Shown: positions 1 through 6,749, counted from the stretch's first letter. The stretch is DNA of 12,616 nt from Pseudomonadota bacterium (GCA_023427925.1 JAEYZS010000246.1:1-12616); one strand, 5' to 3'. The notes: generated by a model from the letters alone, not told the origin. Translations and numbers: made by a program.

Positions 1-2
1 CA

Positions 3-170
3 TTTGAATTTTTTAAAGAAAAAGGTCTATTCAACCCAGATGTTTCGCGAGCTTTTAGGGAAAATATCCTCTCAAAGGGCGGAACGGAACATCCAATGGA
101 TTTATATAAGAAGTTCAGAGGAAGAGAACCCGATCCAAAAGCACTTTTAAGAAGAGATGGCCTAATTTAA
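3..170 (+). CDS. C-terminal end of M3-family metallopeptidase (oligopeptidase / peptidyl-dipeptidase Dcp type), partial
   Basis: This is an open frame running in from the left edge and ending at TAA 168-170. Its 55 visible residues match the conserved C-terminal tail of M3 (thimet-oligopeptidase-like) zinc peptidases. The tail shows [14 protein letters not shown], then [13 protein letters not shown], then [21 protein letters not shown] and a Gly-Leu near the end. In this family the segment forms the last helices, which close over the substrate channel; the HExxH zinc site lies upstream, outside the window. The enzyme would degrade short peptides in the cytoplasm or periplasm. The fragment is too short to separate Dcp from oligopeptidase A (PrlC). 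The family call is secure from the RENIL-KGG and YK-FRGREP signatures; everything upstream is unknown. Confidence 0.85.
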   Translation, partial: FEFFKEKGLFNPDVSRAFRENILSKGGTEHPMDLYKKFRGREPDPKALLRRDGLI

Positions 171-209
171 TAGCAGATCAGAGCAAAAATTTAAAACCTT
201 GGTCTAGTG

Positions 210-237
210 TTTTATCGGAAGTTAAATTCCGATAAAA
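210..237. repeat. Perfect 11-bp inverted repeat with 6-nt loop (operator or hairpin)
   Basis: The arm TTTTATCGGAA (210-220) is the exact reverse complement of TTCCGATAAAA (227-237), separated by GTTAAA. The pairing can extend outward by G-U, U-A and G-U pairs in RNA. It lies between the peptidase stop and the transglycosylase ATG, with only 5 nt between the right arm and the ATG at 243. No T-run follows, so it is a poor intrinsic terminator for the + strand. An operator, or an RNA hairpin masking the start region, fits better. Confidence 0.6.
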
Positions 238-242
238 TATCG

Positions 243-1742
243 ATGGAATTCAAGTGGTTGTTAGGCATCGTTGTTGTTCTTTTTATGAGTTCAGTGTCTT
301 GGGCTCAAAATTCTATTCAAGAAATAGTGCAAAGAGGTGTTCGTCTTAACAGGCCTCAGGTTCATTTTAAGAAGAATAACAATCCAGCAATTCCATCTTT
401 TGGATATAGTTCAAACTGCGGTGGAACGTCGTGTTTGCCAGCAAATACGAGAGTCTACTTTTCCGACTATGAAGATGTGAATATTTCAAACAATCAAAAG
501 TTAAGAGTAGGCCATATTCGTGAGATCATTACACCCGATGGCAAGAGACAAAATGTTTCCGGCCAAAACTATACACTTGCCTTAAATACTATTACTACGA
601 GTGGCTTTCTCAAAAAAACAGAAGTCATCGCTCCAATTCCAGAAACTGGCGATATGTTTGTGAATTTTGAAGGTAGAAAGGTTGATTGGGCAATTCCTCT
701 CTCGGAGGATCCTGATAGCTCGAGGACTGAGGTCGCCAAACCTGCTCGGCGTGAGCAAGCTCCCAGCGTATCTCGGTCGGCTCCAAGTGTTTCATCTACG
801 GTGCAAACTTTAGCCGGAGTACCTTGTGAATTGTGTATGCCTGATCAACAAGCTCCAGGAAAAATTGAACAGTTGAGTCGACAAGGTCTTGAGGTGGCAA
901 GACGTAGCTCGACTTCTGTTCCTCAGAAGTATGATGACTTTTTTCTAAGACAAGCGAGACGATCAAATGACCCAATTGCAGAGGCAACAAGTATTCAAAA
1001 CTACAATGAATACAAAGAATTTATGTGGGCAGCAGCAAAAGAGTTTAACTTAGATCCAGCATTATTATTTTGTTTAAAACATCAAGAGAGTCGAGAAAGC
1101 CAGGCATATATCAAAGATAGTAAAGGCAACGTTGTCGGCCCAAAGAATATAGATTGGCATGCACGCGCTGTGAGTGGTTCGGGCGCGGTAGGATTGGGGC
1201 AATTTTTGCCGGGAACCGCATTTGATATTAATACTACTATTCCAAACAATAATCCGGGTTTAAGATCAAGTTATAGCAGATACTTGGCAACTTTTAATAA
1301 ATCGCAACCGGCGAAATTTGAGATTCAGAGTGTATCATTTGCTGAGAGGTCAGCTAAGAGAGGGAGTGCCTACGCAAGATACGTAAGGCAGCGAAATAGC
1401 AATGGACTACCTATTCAAGTGAGCTTGGTTTCAAAAAATATTTCCGATAGATCATCAGCAAGTGATTGTGACGATCGATGCGATCCAGTACTCGCTATAG
1501 GACAATCGGCCATGTACCTCAGATATATTATCGACAACTATGGAAACAAGTTAGAAAATCGAAGTATGAATCTCGAATATAAAGTATTTATTGCTGGAGC
1601 CTACAACAGAGGGCCTGGTGCAATCTCAAAAGCTATTACAGATGGCACAGGACCACTAGCTTGGCAAAAGAATTTAGAAGGTACCGAGGTTCAAAATCAT
1701 ATGAATAGAATTAGAAATTGTATGAAAGTGATATCTAATTAG
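243..1742 (+). CDS. Secreted lytic transglycosylase with SLT domain
   Basis: This is a predicted exported murein lytic transglycosylase of 499 aa that cleaves the MurNAc-GlcNAc bond of peptidoglycan. I chose ATG 243 because it opens directly into a signal peptide (Lys at 4, hydrophobic core 6-18, cleavage after SWA). An upstream in-frame GTG at 207 would add 12 residues and put the 210-237 dyad inside the gene; neither start has a clear Shine-Dalgarno site. Residues 22-140 form an unrecognised N-terminal region with C59/C64. Residues 145-190 are a Ser/Arg/Pro-rich linker followed by C195-E-L-C198. The catalytic domain covers about 255-499: HQES with the likely catalytic Glu282, then GLGQFLPGTA (about 317-326) and GAYNRGPGAI (about 452-461). 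A long insertion with C409/C413 separates the last two motifs. It starts a cluster of exported proteins. The family call is firm; the N-terminal function is unknown. Confidence 0.9.
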   Translation: MEFKWLLGIVVVLFMSSVSWAQNSIQEIVQRGVRLNRPQVHFKKNNNPAIPSFGYSSNCGGTSCLPANTRVYFSDYEDVNISNNQKLRVGHIREIITPDGKRQNVSGQNYTLALNTITTSGFLKKTEVIAPIPETGDMFVNFEGRKVDWAIPLSEDPDSSRTEVAKPARREQAPSVSRSAPSVSSTVQTLAGVPCELCMPDQQAPGKIEQLSRQGLEVARRSSTSVPQKYDDFFLRQARRSNDPIAEATSIQNYNEYKEFMWAAAKEFNLDPALLFCLKHQESRESQAYIKDSKGNVVGPKNIDWHARAVSGSGAVGLGQFLPGTAFDINTTIPNNNPGLRSSYSRYLATFNKSQPAKFEIQSVSFAERSAKRGSAYARYVRQRNSNGLPIQVSLVSKNISDRSSASDCDDRCDPVLAIGQSAMYLRYIIDNYGNKLENRSMNLEYKVFIAGAYNRGPGAISKAITDGTGPLAWQKNLEGTEVQNHMNRIRNCMKVISN

Positions 1743-1745
1743 GAG
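1741..1745 (+). promoter_or_regulatory. Shine-Dalgarno AGGAG for the 1756 gene
   Basis: AGGAG overlaps the TAG stop of the transglycosylase and lies 10 nt before ATG 1756. This suggests coupled translation of the two genes. The same 10-nt spacing recurs at two other genes in this window. Confidence 0.6.
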
Positions 1746-1755
1746 CAAGATCATT

Positions 1756-2220
1756 ATGAAAAAAATAATATTTATCTTAGTATTAATGAGCTCTGCCGTT
1801 CGTGCTGATGATAACGTCCTTAGCCATTACAACAAAATCACAGAGAAGTGCTCCGAAGGAAAATCAAACTTCCAAGATCAATTGGTCGAATTAGATAATA
1901 AAATCAAAAAAAGCTTCGAGGGGCTTTCAAAAGAAAAAATTGAAAAACTCTTTAGAGCAGAAAATATATTGGCTGATATCTATTCGTATTTAGGATCTGA
2001 AGTTATTGAAGATGAATCCAATTTACGCGGGCTTAAGGCGTGCGGAAATTATTACTCGAAGTTTTTGAAGCTCTACAGAGAAAAATCATTAAATGAAAGC
2101 GAGGCCGTCTTTGGAGAGTGGGAATCGTGTTTATTCTCCGACTTTAAAGAACAAATTCCTGAAATCGCAAAAAGGGTGATTGATTGTTACAATTCGAGAT
2201 CACCAAGCAATTCAAAATAA
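1756..2220 (+). CDS. Small exported four-cysteine helical protein, unknown function
   Basis: I do not recognise a family. The 154-aa product starts with a short signal peptide (KK at 2-3, hydrophobic 4-15, cleavage probably after VRA at 17). The mature part of about 137 aa is rich in Lys and Glu and reads as mostly helical. It has exactly four cysteines, C32, C96, C125 and C144, which could form two disulfides after export. There are no membrane segments, lipobox or visible catalytic motif. The gene begins 13 nt after the transglycosylase stop, with its AGGAG overlapping that stop, so the two are very likely co-transcribed. A partner, chaperone or inhibitor of the neighbouring peptidoglycan enzymes is a guess from position only. 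Confidence 0.75.
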   Translation: MKKIIFILVLMSSAVRADDNVLSHYNKITEKCSEGKSNFQDQLVELDNKIKKSFEGLSKEKIEKLFRAENILADIYSYLGSEVIEDESNLRGLKACGNYYSKFLKLYREKSLNESEAVFGEWESCLFSDFKEQIPEIAKRVIDCYNSRSPSNSK

Positions 2221-2303
2221 CGAAAAATTCTTAACAGTAAACTGGCCTTTTTTCAGGACATAGGTCTCGGGAATGTTAAGGCTAACTGACCGATATATCC
2301 TAA

Positions 2304-3347
2304 GTGAAGAAAGTTTGGATTTTCTTAATTTTGTTAGTCATGGCGTCAGCTTACGCTCGCTCTTACCCAGAACCGGTGTCATTCGAGATTACCGAAGACC
2401 GAAACTATACCTTTAAATCTTACGGATATAATACTCGCGACAAGTGTGAGGCCAATTGTCTTTCAGATGGTAATGAAGTGGGTTGTTTTGGTTACAGTTA
2501 TCGTCCTGCTGGAATTGCAGGTACCCGTGTTCAAGTGTGTAATATTAGTTACATTAAAAAAGACGGAGTGTCTGAATCCTTTAAGAAAAATAAATACTAT
2601 TTCGTTACCGGAATTATTGATAAAGATGGTAATTATACTGCTGGTGTTCCTCGAGATGAAATTTTGGAAGCCAAAGGAAAAAGGGTGAGAAAGTTTGAAC
2701 CCGCATCAACTCAAGCAACAACATGTGAGAACTGTGCTCCTACCGCGATTGGGCCAACGACCGTCCTTTCAAATCAAGTGGAAGAGGTGTTAAAACATAG
2801 AACTTTATCCTTTCCAAAAGTGGAAGTTGCTAGTCGCGCAAATCCGCCTGAGCAACTTCCAAGGAGCTTAAATTACACTTGTAATCGCAATCAATCTGAA
2901 GAAGCTTGTCACTTGTGTAATTGTTATTTCGAATCGCGGGGCGAACCAGTATTAGGTAAGATTGCTGTAATCAGGACTGTAATAGCTCGGATGTTAAGTC
3001 CACTCTTTAAAGCAAATAGTGCATGTGATGTGGTTTATCAACGGAAACAGTTCAGTTGGACAAACGGTTATTCACACAGAGTGATATCCACAAGCCGAGC
3101 TGAAGATATCGAAGCGTTCTATGATTGTAAAAAATCTCTCGAAATTGCAAAAGAAAGAGGGCCCGGAACACCGTATTTCTTTAATCCGAGAAAGGTGAGA
3201 CCTAGATGGGCAAGATCAATGAAGAATTGCGCTGATATAACTGGTCATAGATTCGTTGTTCCAAGGAACCAACAATGTCCATCGCATTTAAAAACGGATC
3301 CAGGTGTTTCAGTGAATTCTCAAACGCAACAAAGAGATGATGTATGA
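2304..3347 (+). CDS. Exported cell-wall hydrolase: PAN/Apple-like domain plus SleB-type (Hydrolase_2) domain
   Basis: The 347-aa product begins at GTG 2304, the only start that keeps the signal peptide (KK at 2-3, hydrophobic core, cleavage after AYA at 18). No good Shine-Dalgarno site is visible. Residues 25-105 resemble a PAN/Apple module: C48-x3-C52, then C61-FGYSY, then C79, a pattern used for binding protein or carbohydrate. Residues 141-171 are a linker opening with CENC and resembling the linker in the transglycosylase upstream. The SleB-like domain covers about 190-320: YFESRGE with the likely catalytic Glu210, KIAVIRTVIARM, VVYQRKQFSW (Q249-F250), PYFFNP (290-295) and GHRF (314-317). 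SleB/CwlJ enzymes cleave peptidoglycan in spore cortex, but non-spore-formers carry relatives too. Extra cysteines (C194, C202, C205, C207, C241, C274, C309, C325) suggest a disulfide-rich periplasmic enzyme. Its stop overlaps the next start. Confidence 0.85.
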   Translation: MKKVWIFLILLVMASAYARSYPEPVSFEITEDRNYTFKSYGYNTRDKCEANCLSDGNEVGCFGYSYRPAGIAGTRVQVCNISYIKKDGVSESFKKNKYYFVTGIIDKDGNYTAGVPRDEILEAKGKRVRKFEPASTQATTCENCAPTAIGPTTVLSNQVEEVLKHRTLSFPKVEVASRANPPEQLPRSLNYTCNRNQSEEACHLCNCYFESRGEPVLGKIAVIRTVIARMLSPLFKANSACDVVYQRKQFSWTNGYSHRVISTSRAEDIEAFYDCKKSLEIAKERGPGTPYFFNPRKVRPRWARSMKNCADITGHRFVVPRNQQCPSHLKTDPGVSVNSQTQQRDDV

Positions 3348-3919
3348 GAATATTGATTTTTAGTTTATTTTTATTTTTCTCGCAACCTGCCTTGCCCACG
3401 TCGATTACTGTAGTTGATAAGAACGAACCATCATTAGTAGTTCAAGGTGAAAATATTAACATCCAATTACCCAAAGAAGCGTCAGCCGCTCTTAAGAAAT
3501 GGAATTCCGAATTTAATGTCTTTGACAGAAAAGATTTCTCGCCATCGGTGATTCAATTGTTTGATGAAGACAAAGCGCAACCGATGGTGTTTTTGGGAAA
3601 CTTGGATGGATCCGGCAGAACTGGAATTGTATTATTTGGAGAAGACAAGAAGTCGCAATTCGTAGTAGCTTTGATTCCACAAAATTCATCATGGATAGTC
3701 GTCGAAGTCCATACGACGTCGATGAAGAAAATAAAAGAAACAGAAGTTCCAAGTCTTACAGGACAGCCAGAGTCAGGAGTTCCTTACTATATTCTATCCG
3801 CAATCGGGGATCATGCCAAAAAGCTTGGCAAGAAAACTGGTATCCAAGTAGAAACCTATTTGGGAAGCGGTGAAGTGTTTGAAATTAAAGATGGCAAAGT
3901 GTTGCCGGTTGTATTGTAA
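3344..3919 (+). CDS. Exported periplasmic protein of unknown function
   Basis: The 191-aa product has a signal peptide (Arg2, hydrophobic 3-13, cleavage near PALPTS at 16-20). I do not recognise a family with confidence. The mature part is a beta-rich, cysteine-free domain. Its middle reads VFLGNLDGSGRTGIVLFGED (about 83-102), which recalls an Asp/Gly-rich calcium-binding or FG-GAP-like turn, but one such turn is not enough for a call. The C-terminal half alternates strands and ends GEVFEIKDGKVLPVVL. The start overlaps the hydrolase stop as ATGA (3344-3347), which indicates translational coupling and membership of the same operon. The stop at 3919 directly abuts the stop of the convergent sirtuin gene, with no spacer and no terminator. 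Confidence 0.75.
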   Translation: MRILIFSLFLFFSQPALPTSITVVDKNEPSLVVQGENINIQLPKEASAALKKWNSEFNVFDRKDFSPSVIQLFDEDKAQPMVFLGNLDGSGRTGIVLFGEDKKSQFVVALIPQNSSWIVVEVHTTSMKKIKETEVPSLTGQPESGVPYYILSAIGDHAKKLGKKTGIQVETYLGSGEVFEIKDGKVLPVVL

Positions 3920-4624
3920 TTAAATTTTGCCTGCTAATATCATTTCAACAACTTTTGGAACCTCGGTACTTGCGAGCCCAACATAATGTTTATCAAAACT
4001 CTCTGAAATATTAGTTTCTTGATTATTGATTTCAATTTTAAGGCAAGAAGTTGGAACTTGCGCTACGAAACCTGCTGCAGGGTAAACATGTCCTGAGGTT
4101 CCAATAGAAATAAAGATATCACACTCTGAAAGAGCATCATAAATCTGGTCCATGTAAAACGGAATTTCTCCAAACCAAACAATGTGTGGGCGAAGCAGGC
4201 CTGCTTTGTTGCAATCGGGACACAAGGACTGACCTGTGAGATCATCGGGCCATTCATAGACGTTTTGGTTATTAAGGCAACGAACCTTTTGCAGCTCTCC
4301 GTGCATATGTAGAATATTTTTGTGACCAGTTCGATCGTGAAGGTTGTCTACGTTTTGAGTAACAAGGAGAAACTGATTGCTAAAATGCTCTTCTAATTTT
4401 TTTAAAGCAAGGTGAGCGGCATTGGGTTTTAAGTTGGGATCTTTAAGTTGTCTTCTTCTCAGATTATAGAACTCATATACCATCTGAGGATTACGGTAAA
4501 AACCCTCCGGGCTTGCGACATCCTCAATACGATGATTTTCCCACAATCCATTAAAATCTCTAAAAGTCTTAATACCACTTTCTGAGGATATCCCTGCACC
4601 TGTAAGGACTACAATATTCTTCAT
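3920..4624 (-). CDS. cobB: Class III sirtuin, NAD-dependent protein deacylase (CobB type)
   Basis: The 234-aa protein carries every sirtuin landmark. These are GAGISSESGIKTFR (9-22, NAD-binding loop), TQNVDNLHDRTG (89-100), HMHGEL with catalytic His108, RPHIVWFGE (145-153) and ISIGTSGHVYPAAGF (172-186). Tyr53 and Arg56 (YNLR) are the acyl-lysine carboxylate-binding pair that in class III enzymes favours desuccinylation and demalonylation as well as deacetylation. The zinc module is reduced: C116 stands alone where many sirtuins have CxxC, and C135-P-D-C138 follows. This matches the E. coli CobB pattern rather than indicating damage. The reaction transfers the acyl group from lysine to NAD, giving nicotinamide and O-acyl-ADP-ribose in the cytoplasm. 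The gene is divergent from the RNA methyltransferase with a short shared promoter region. Confidence 0.95.
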   Translation of the reverse strand: MKNIVVLTGAGISSESGIKTFRDFNGLWENHRIEDVASPEGFYRNPQMVYEFYNLRRRQLKDPNLKPNAAHLALKKLEEHFSNQFLLVTQNVDNLHDRTGHKNILHMHGELQKVRCLNNQNVYEWPDDLTGQSLCPDCNKAGLLRPHIVWFGEIPFYMDQIYDALSECDIFISIGTSGHVYPAAGFVAQVPTSCLKIEINNQETNISESFDKHYVGLASTEVPKVVEMILAGKI

Positions 4625-4648
4625 AAAAGTACTCTAACATTTTTTAAT

Positions 4649-4655
4649 TATGATA
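4649..4655. promoter_or_regulatory. Candidate overlapping divergent -10 elements
   Basis: TATGAT (4649-4654) on the + strand and CATAAT on the - strand share the sequence TAATTATGATAA between two divergent genes. The + element would start transcription near 4661. That leaves about 20 nt of leader before ATG 4682 but almost none before ATG 4664. No convincing -35 is seen for either direction. Confidence 0.35.
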
Positions 4656-4667
4656 AAAGCAGAATGT

Positions 4668-4671
4668 GGAG
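4668..4671 (+). promoter_or_regulatory. Shine-Dalgarno GGAG deciding the methyltransferase start
   Basis: GGAG lies 10 nt before ATG 4682. The alternative ATG at 4664 has no purine-rich site upstream. Together with the -10 at 4649 this supports starting at 4682. Confidence 0.5.
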
Positions 4672-4681
4672 ATTATTTCGA

Positions 4682-5836
4682 ATGCAAAGGTTTGAATCCT
4701 TGGTAAAAGGGCTAACATTTAAAGGTCTTGGCGTAGTCCAAGCACCAAATGGCCAAGTCTTTTTTGTGCGAGGAGCCTGGCCCGGAGATGAAGGCACCTT
4801 TGAAATCGAAAAAATTGAAAAAAATTATGGATATGCAAAACTCGTAGAGTTAACTAAAAAGTCATCAGCCCGTCGAGAACCTCCCTGTCCACACATGGGG
4901 TTTGAAGATGGCAAATGCGGCGGCTGCCCTTGGATGATTGCAAATTACGACTCACAGCTTGTAGAAAAAAATAGACTTGTCAGTCACTTATTGGAACGTG
5001 CGGGAGTTTTAACGGACAAGTCTCAAGTTTTGCCTATAATCGGTTCTGACAAAGAATTTTCTTACCGCAATCGCGCTCAAATAAAAACCGACGGAAAAAA
5101 TATTGGATTTGTATCCAGCCAAAGCAAGAGCCTTGCCCCCATAGAGGATTGCTTGATCCTGAGCGAGAAAAATAAATCTACTCTGGCAACAATCCGCTCT
5201 CAGTTACCCAACATAGCATGGGTGCCTCAAGGAACTTGGAGTTGGAATTTCATTGATATTGATGAAGACGACGTCGAATTTGGTCTCAATCAACGTCGAC
5301 CCTTTAAACAAGCTAACGATGATCAAAACTTCAAAATGAAGGAATGGCTCAAGGACAAGGTCTCTCAGTTAGATCAAGATCAGAGTGTGCTGGAGCTTTT
5401 TTGTGGCTCTGGTAATTTTACGGAAGTTCTGTCTCAAGCAGGATTTTCAAAAATTGTGGCTACGGAGTTGAGTTCAGAAGCGGTACAAGAATTGTCTGAC
5501 AAAAAGTTTCCAAATGTTGAAGCTTATCGTGAGGATATTTTTAAACCGCATGCATGGTCCAAGTTAAAATTGAAAGTTTCTCCGAGCGTACTTTTTTTAG
5601 ATCCGCCTAGAGAGGGCTTTCCTCAGATCAAAGACTTTATAAATGAATTTAAGAGCATTGAACACATTATTTATGTGTCCTGTGACTTGAGTACTTTTGT
5701 CAATGACGTTAAAAAATTAAGAGGCGCTGGATATGAGCTTGTGGAAATTCAACCGTTAGATCAGTTTCCACAAACTCCACATATAGAGATTCTAAGCTAT
5801 TTGAGAAAACTAGAACTTTGCAATGAGAGAGGTTGA
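4682..5836 (+). CDS. TRAM-domain, Fe-S, SAM-dependent RNA uracil-5-methyltransferase (RlmD/TrmA superfamily)
   Basis: I start at ATG 4682 (384 aa), which has GGAG 10 nt upstream; an in-frame ATG at 4664 would add 6 residues. Residues 1-58 form the TRAM RNA-binding domain. C69, C79, C82 (CGGC) and C157 match the four-cysteine 4Fe-4S site of RumA/RlmD enzymes. The Rossmann domain shows FKQAN near 209, the SAM motif VLELFCGSGNF (236-246) and DPPREGF (307-313). It also has the nucleophile Cys334 in YVSCDLSTF and the general base Glu369 in TPHIE. The enzyme methylates C5 of a uridine through a covalent Cys-uracil intermediate. Its site (23S U1939, U747 or another) cannot be told from sequence, and at 384 aa it is shorter than E. 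coli RlmD. Its last 27 nt overlap the convergent DUF481 gene. Confidence 0.93.
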   Translation: MQRFESLVKGLTFKGLGVVQAPNGQVFFVRGAWPGDEGTFEIEKIEKNYGYAKLVELTKKSSARREPPCPHMGFEDGKCGGCPWMIANYDSQLVEKNRLVSHLLERAGVLTDKSQVLPIIGSDKEFSYRNRAQIKTDGKNIGFVSSQSKSLAPIEDCLILSEKNKSTLATIRSQLPNIAWVPQGTWSWNFIDIDEDDVEFGLNQRRPFKQANDDQNFKMKEWLKDKVSQLDQDQSVLELFCGSGNFTEVLSQAGFSKIVATELSSEAVQELSDKKFPNVEAYREDIFKPHAWSKLKLKVSPSVLFLDPPREGFPQIKDFINEFKSIEHIIYVSCDLSTFVNDVKKLRGAGYELVEIQPLDQFPQTPHIEILSYLRKLELCNERG

Positions 5837-6547
5837 GAAAAGGGTATCTGTCTTATGAATGGCCGCAGGCATATTGTCGTATTTTACTAAATAAGCCGTC
5901 TTAATAGAAAATCTCGAATCAATGGCAGCATTCACTGAAGCTTCCGCATTCACATTGTAATCTTCAGATTTATCCATATTGGGCAAGTACTCAGCCCAAG
6001 CTTTAGTACTCAATGTAGGTGTCCATTTTTTTTCAGTTTCTAAGTACGCTCTAAGAAAGTTAAAATTCTCGTCAGTGCCATCTAAATATTCTTCGGTAGT
6101 ATATCGATAACCGGCTTCCGCGAGGGTGTAGTATCCTTCACTTTGCGCTAGGATATATTTAAGGCCGGCGTCAGAATTATAGCGGCGATCAATTCCCGCG
6201 AGCTTATCACTTTCCATATTTTGACCGAGGTAAACGGACAATCTCGTACTTATCGCTCTTTCTAATCTTAGTCCAATATCCCACTTTTCATTTTCTGTGA
6301 TTGTGTTGGTATCGTTATCTCTGGATTTATTTCTTAAATAAGTTCCAAGAACTTTAACCAGATAAGCATCTAATTTATAAGATAAATTTCCCTTTGTTAA
6401 ATAGGACTCTGAACGAGTATTTCCATTAGCGGAGACCAGACCTGCTTCCACATCGGCTTTAAAAGGATTTTCTAGTGTTTCTTGAGCATTTATATTTGTG
6501 GTTAAAAACATCGTAATTGCAAGTGAACTGAAAATTAACTTGGACAT
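5810..6547 (-). CDS. DUF481 family outer-membrane beta-barrel protein
   Basis: The start is ATG 6547 (245 aa), because AAGGAG (plus-strand 6558-6563) lies 10 nt upstream. The longer frame from TTG 6556 would leave only 1 nt after that site. The signal peptide runs to NINA at about 21, followed by QETLENPF. The mature protein opens with the DUF481 hallmark VEAGLVSANGNTRSESY, then alternating amphipathic strands rich in Tyr/Leu and Asp/Asn. It ends LFSTSLIAKF, with a terminal Phe typical of barrels inserted by the BAM complex. DUF481 proteins (such as E. coli YdiY) are salt- or stress-related outer-membrane barrels of unsettled function. The last 27 nt overlap the 3' end of the convergent methyltransferase, so the two transcripts are antisense to each other there. 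Confidence 0.88.
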   Translation of the reverse strand: MSKLIFSSLAITMFLTTNINAQETLENPFKADVEAGLVSANGNTRSESYLTKGNLSYKLDAYLVKVLGTYLRNKSRDNDTNTITENEKWDIGLRLERAISTRLSVYLGQNMESDKLAGIDRRYNSDAGLKYILAQSEGYYTLAEAGYRYTTEEYLDGTDENFNFLRAYLETEKKWTPTLSTKAWAEYLPNMDKSEDYNVNAEASVNAAIDSRFSIKTAYLVKYDNMPAAIHKTDTLFSTSLIAKF

Positions 6548-6557
6548 GAATGGCAAA

Positions 6558-6563
6558 CTCCTT
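6558..6563 (-). promoter_or_regulatory. Shine-Dalgarno AAGGAG of the DUF481 gene
   Basis: The minus strand reads AAGGAG, then 10 nt, then ATG at 6547. This spacing fixes the start at 6547 rather than the in-frame TTG at 6556. Confidence 0.7.
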
Positions 6564-6586
6564 CTAAAAAATTATGAAATACTACG

Positions 6587-6617
6587 GTAATAAGCTCCTC
6601 ACTATTCGTAAAGTCAA
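6587..6617 (-). promoter_or_regulatory. Candidate promoter of the DUF481 gene
   Basis: On the minus strand TTGACT (6617-6612) resembles a -35 box and TATTAC (6592-6587) a -10 box. The 19-nt spacer is longer than ideal, so this is a weak call. Confidence 0.3.
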
Positions 6618-6642
6618 ATTAGTAACACATTAAAGGGTATTC

Positions 6643-6655
6643 AGCGTTTAACGCT
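6643..6655. repeat. Short palindrome AGCGTT-T-AACGCT, possible operator
   Basis: Two perfect 6-bp arms flank one central base in the 202-bp divergent region between the DUF481 and DUF6607 genes. It lies about 26 nt upstream of the DUF481 -35 candidate and about 40 nt upstream of the DUF6607 one. A dimeric regulator site serving both genes is plausible, but no regulator gene is nearby. Confidence 0.35.
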
Positions 6656-6693
6656 AGGCGCTCAGTCAAGGAGTTGGTTGATTTCTATTACTT

Positions 6694-6721
6694 TTGGTAG
6701 AAACATAACAACAAATATAAA
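6694..6721 (+). promoter_or_regulatory. Candidate sigma70-type promoter for the DUF6607-mscL operon
   Basis: TTGGTA (6694-6699, four of six matches to the -35) is followed by 16 nt and TATAAA (6716-6721). This would start transcription around 6728, about 20 nt before ATG 6750, with AAGGGG (6739-6744) as the ribosome site. Confidence 0.45.
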
Positions 6722-6749
6722 TAAAAATCACACTTTATAAGGGGAAACT

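Noticed and set aside
207..242. GTG 207 as the start of the transglycosylase
   Set aside because: No ribosome site, it places the 11-bp dyad in coding sequence, and it lengthens the signal peptide n-region by 12 residues. It cannot be fully excluded, since ATG 243 also lacks a clear site.
2221..2303. Terminator or promoter in the gap before the SleB gene
   Set aside because: Only a 3-bp stem (CAG-TAAA-CTG) before a T-run and no paired -35/-10 boxes could be found.
2273..2416. 47-codon ORF (ATG 2273) overlapping the SleB gene start
   Set aside because: It overlaps a gene with clear signal peptide and domains in another frame, its product shows no recognisable feature, and its ribosome site is poor.
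4035..4306. Reduced zinc-site cysteines in the sirtuin as a sign of inactivation
   Set aside because: E. coli CobB, an active enzyme, has the same pattern, and all catalytic motifs are present here.
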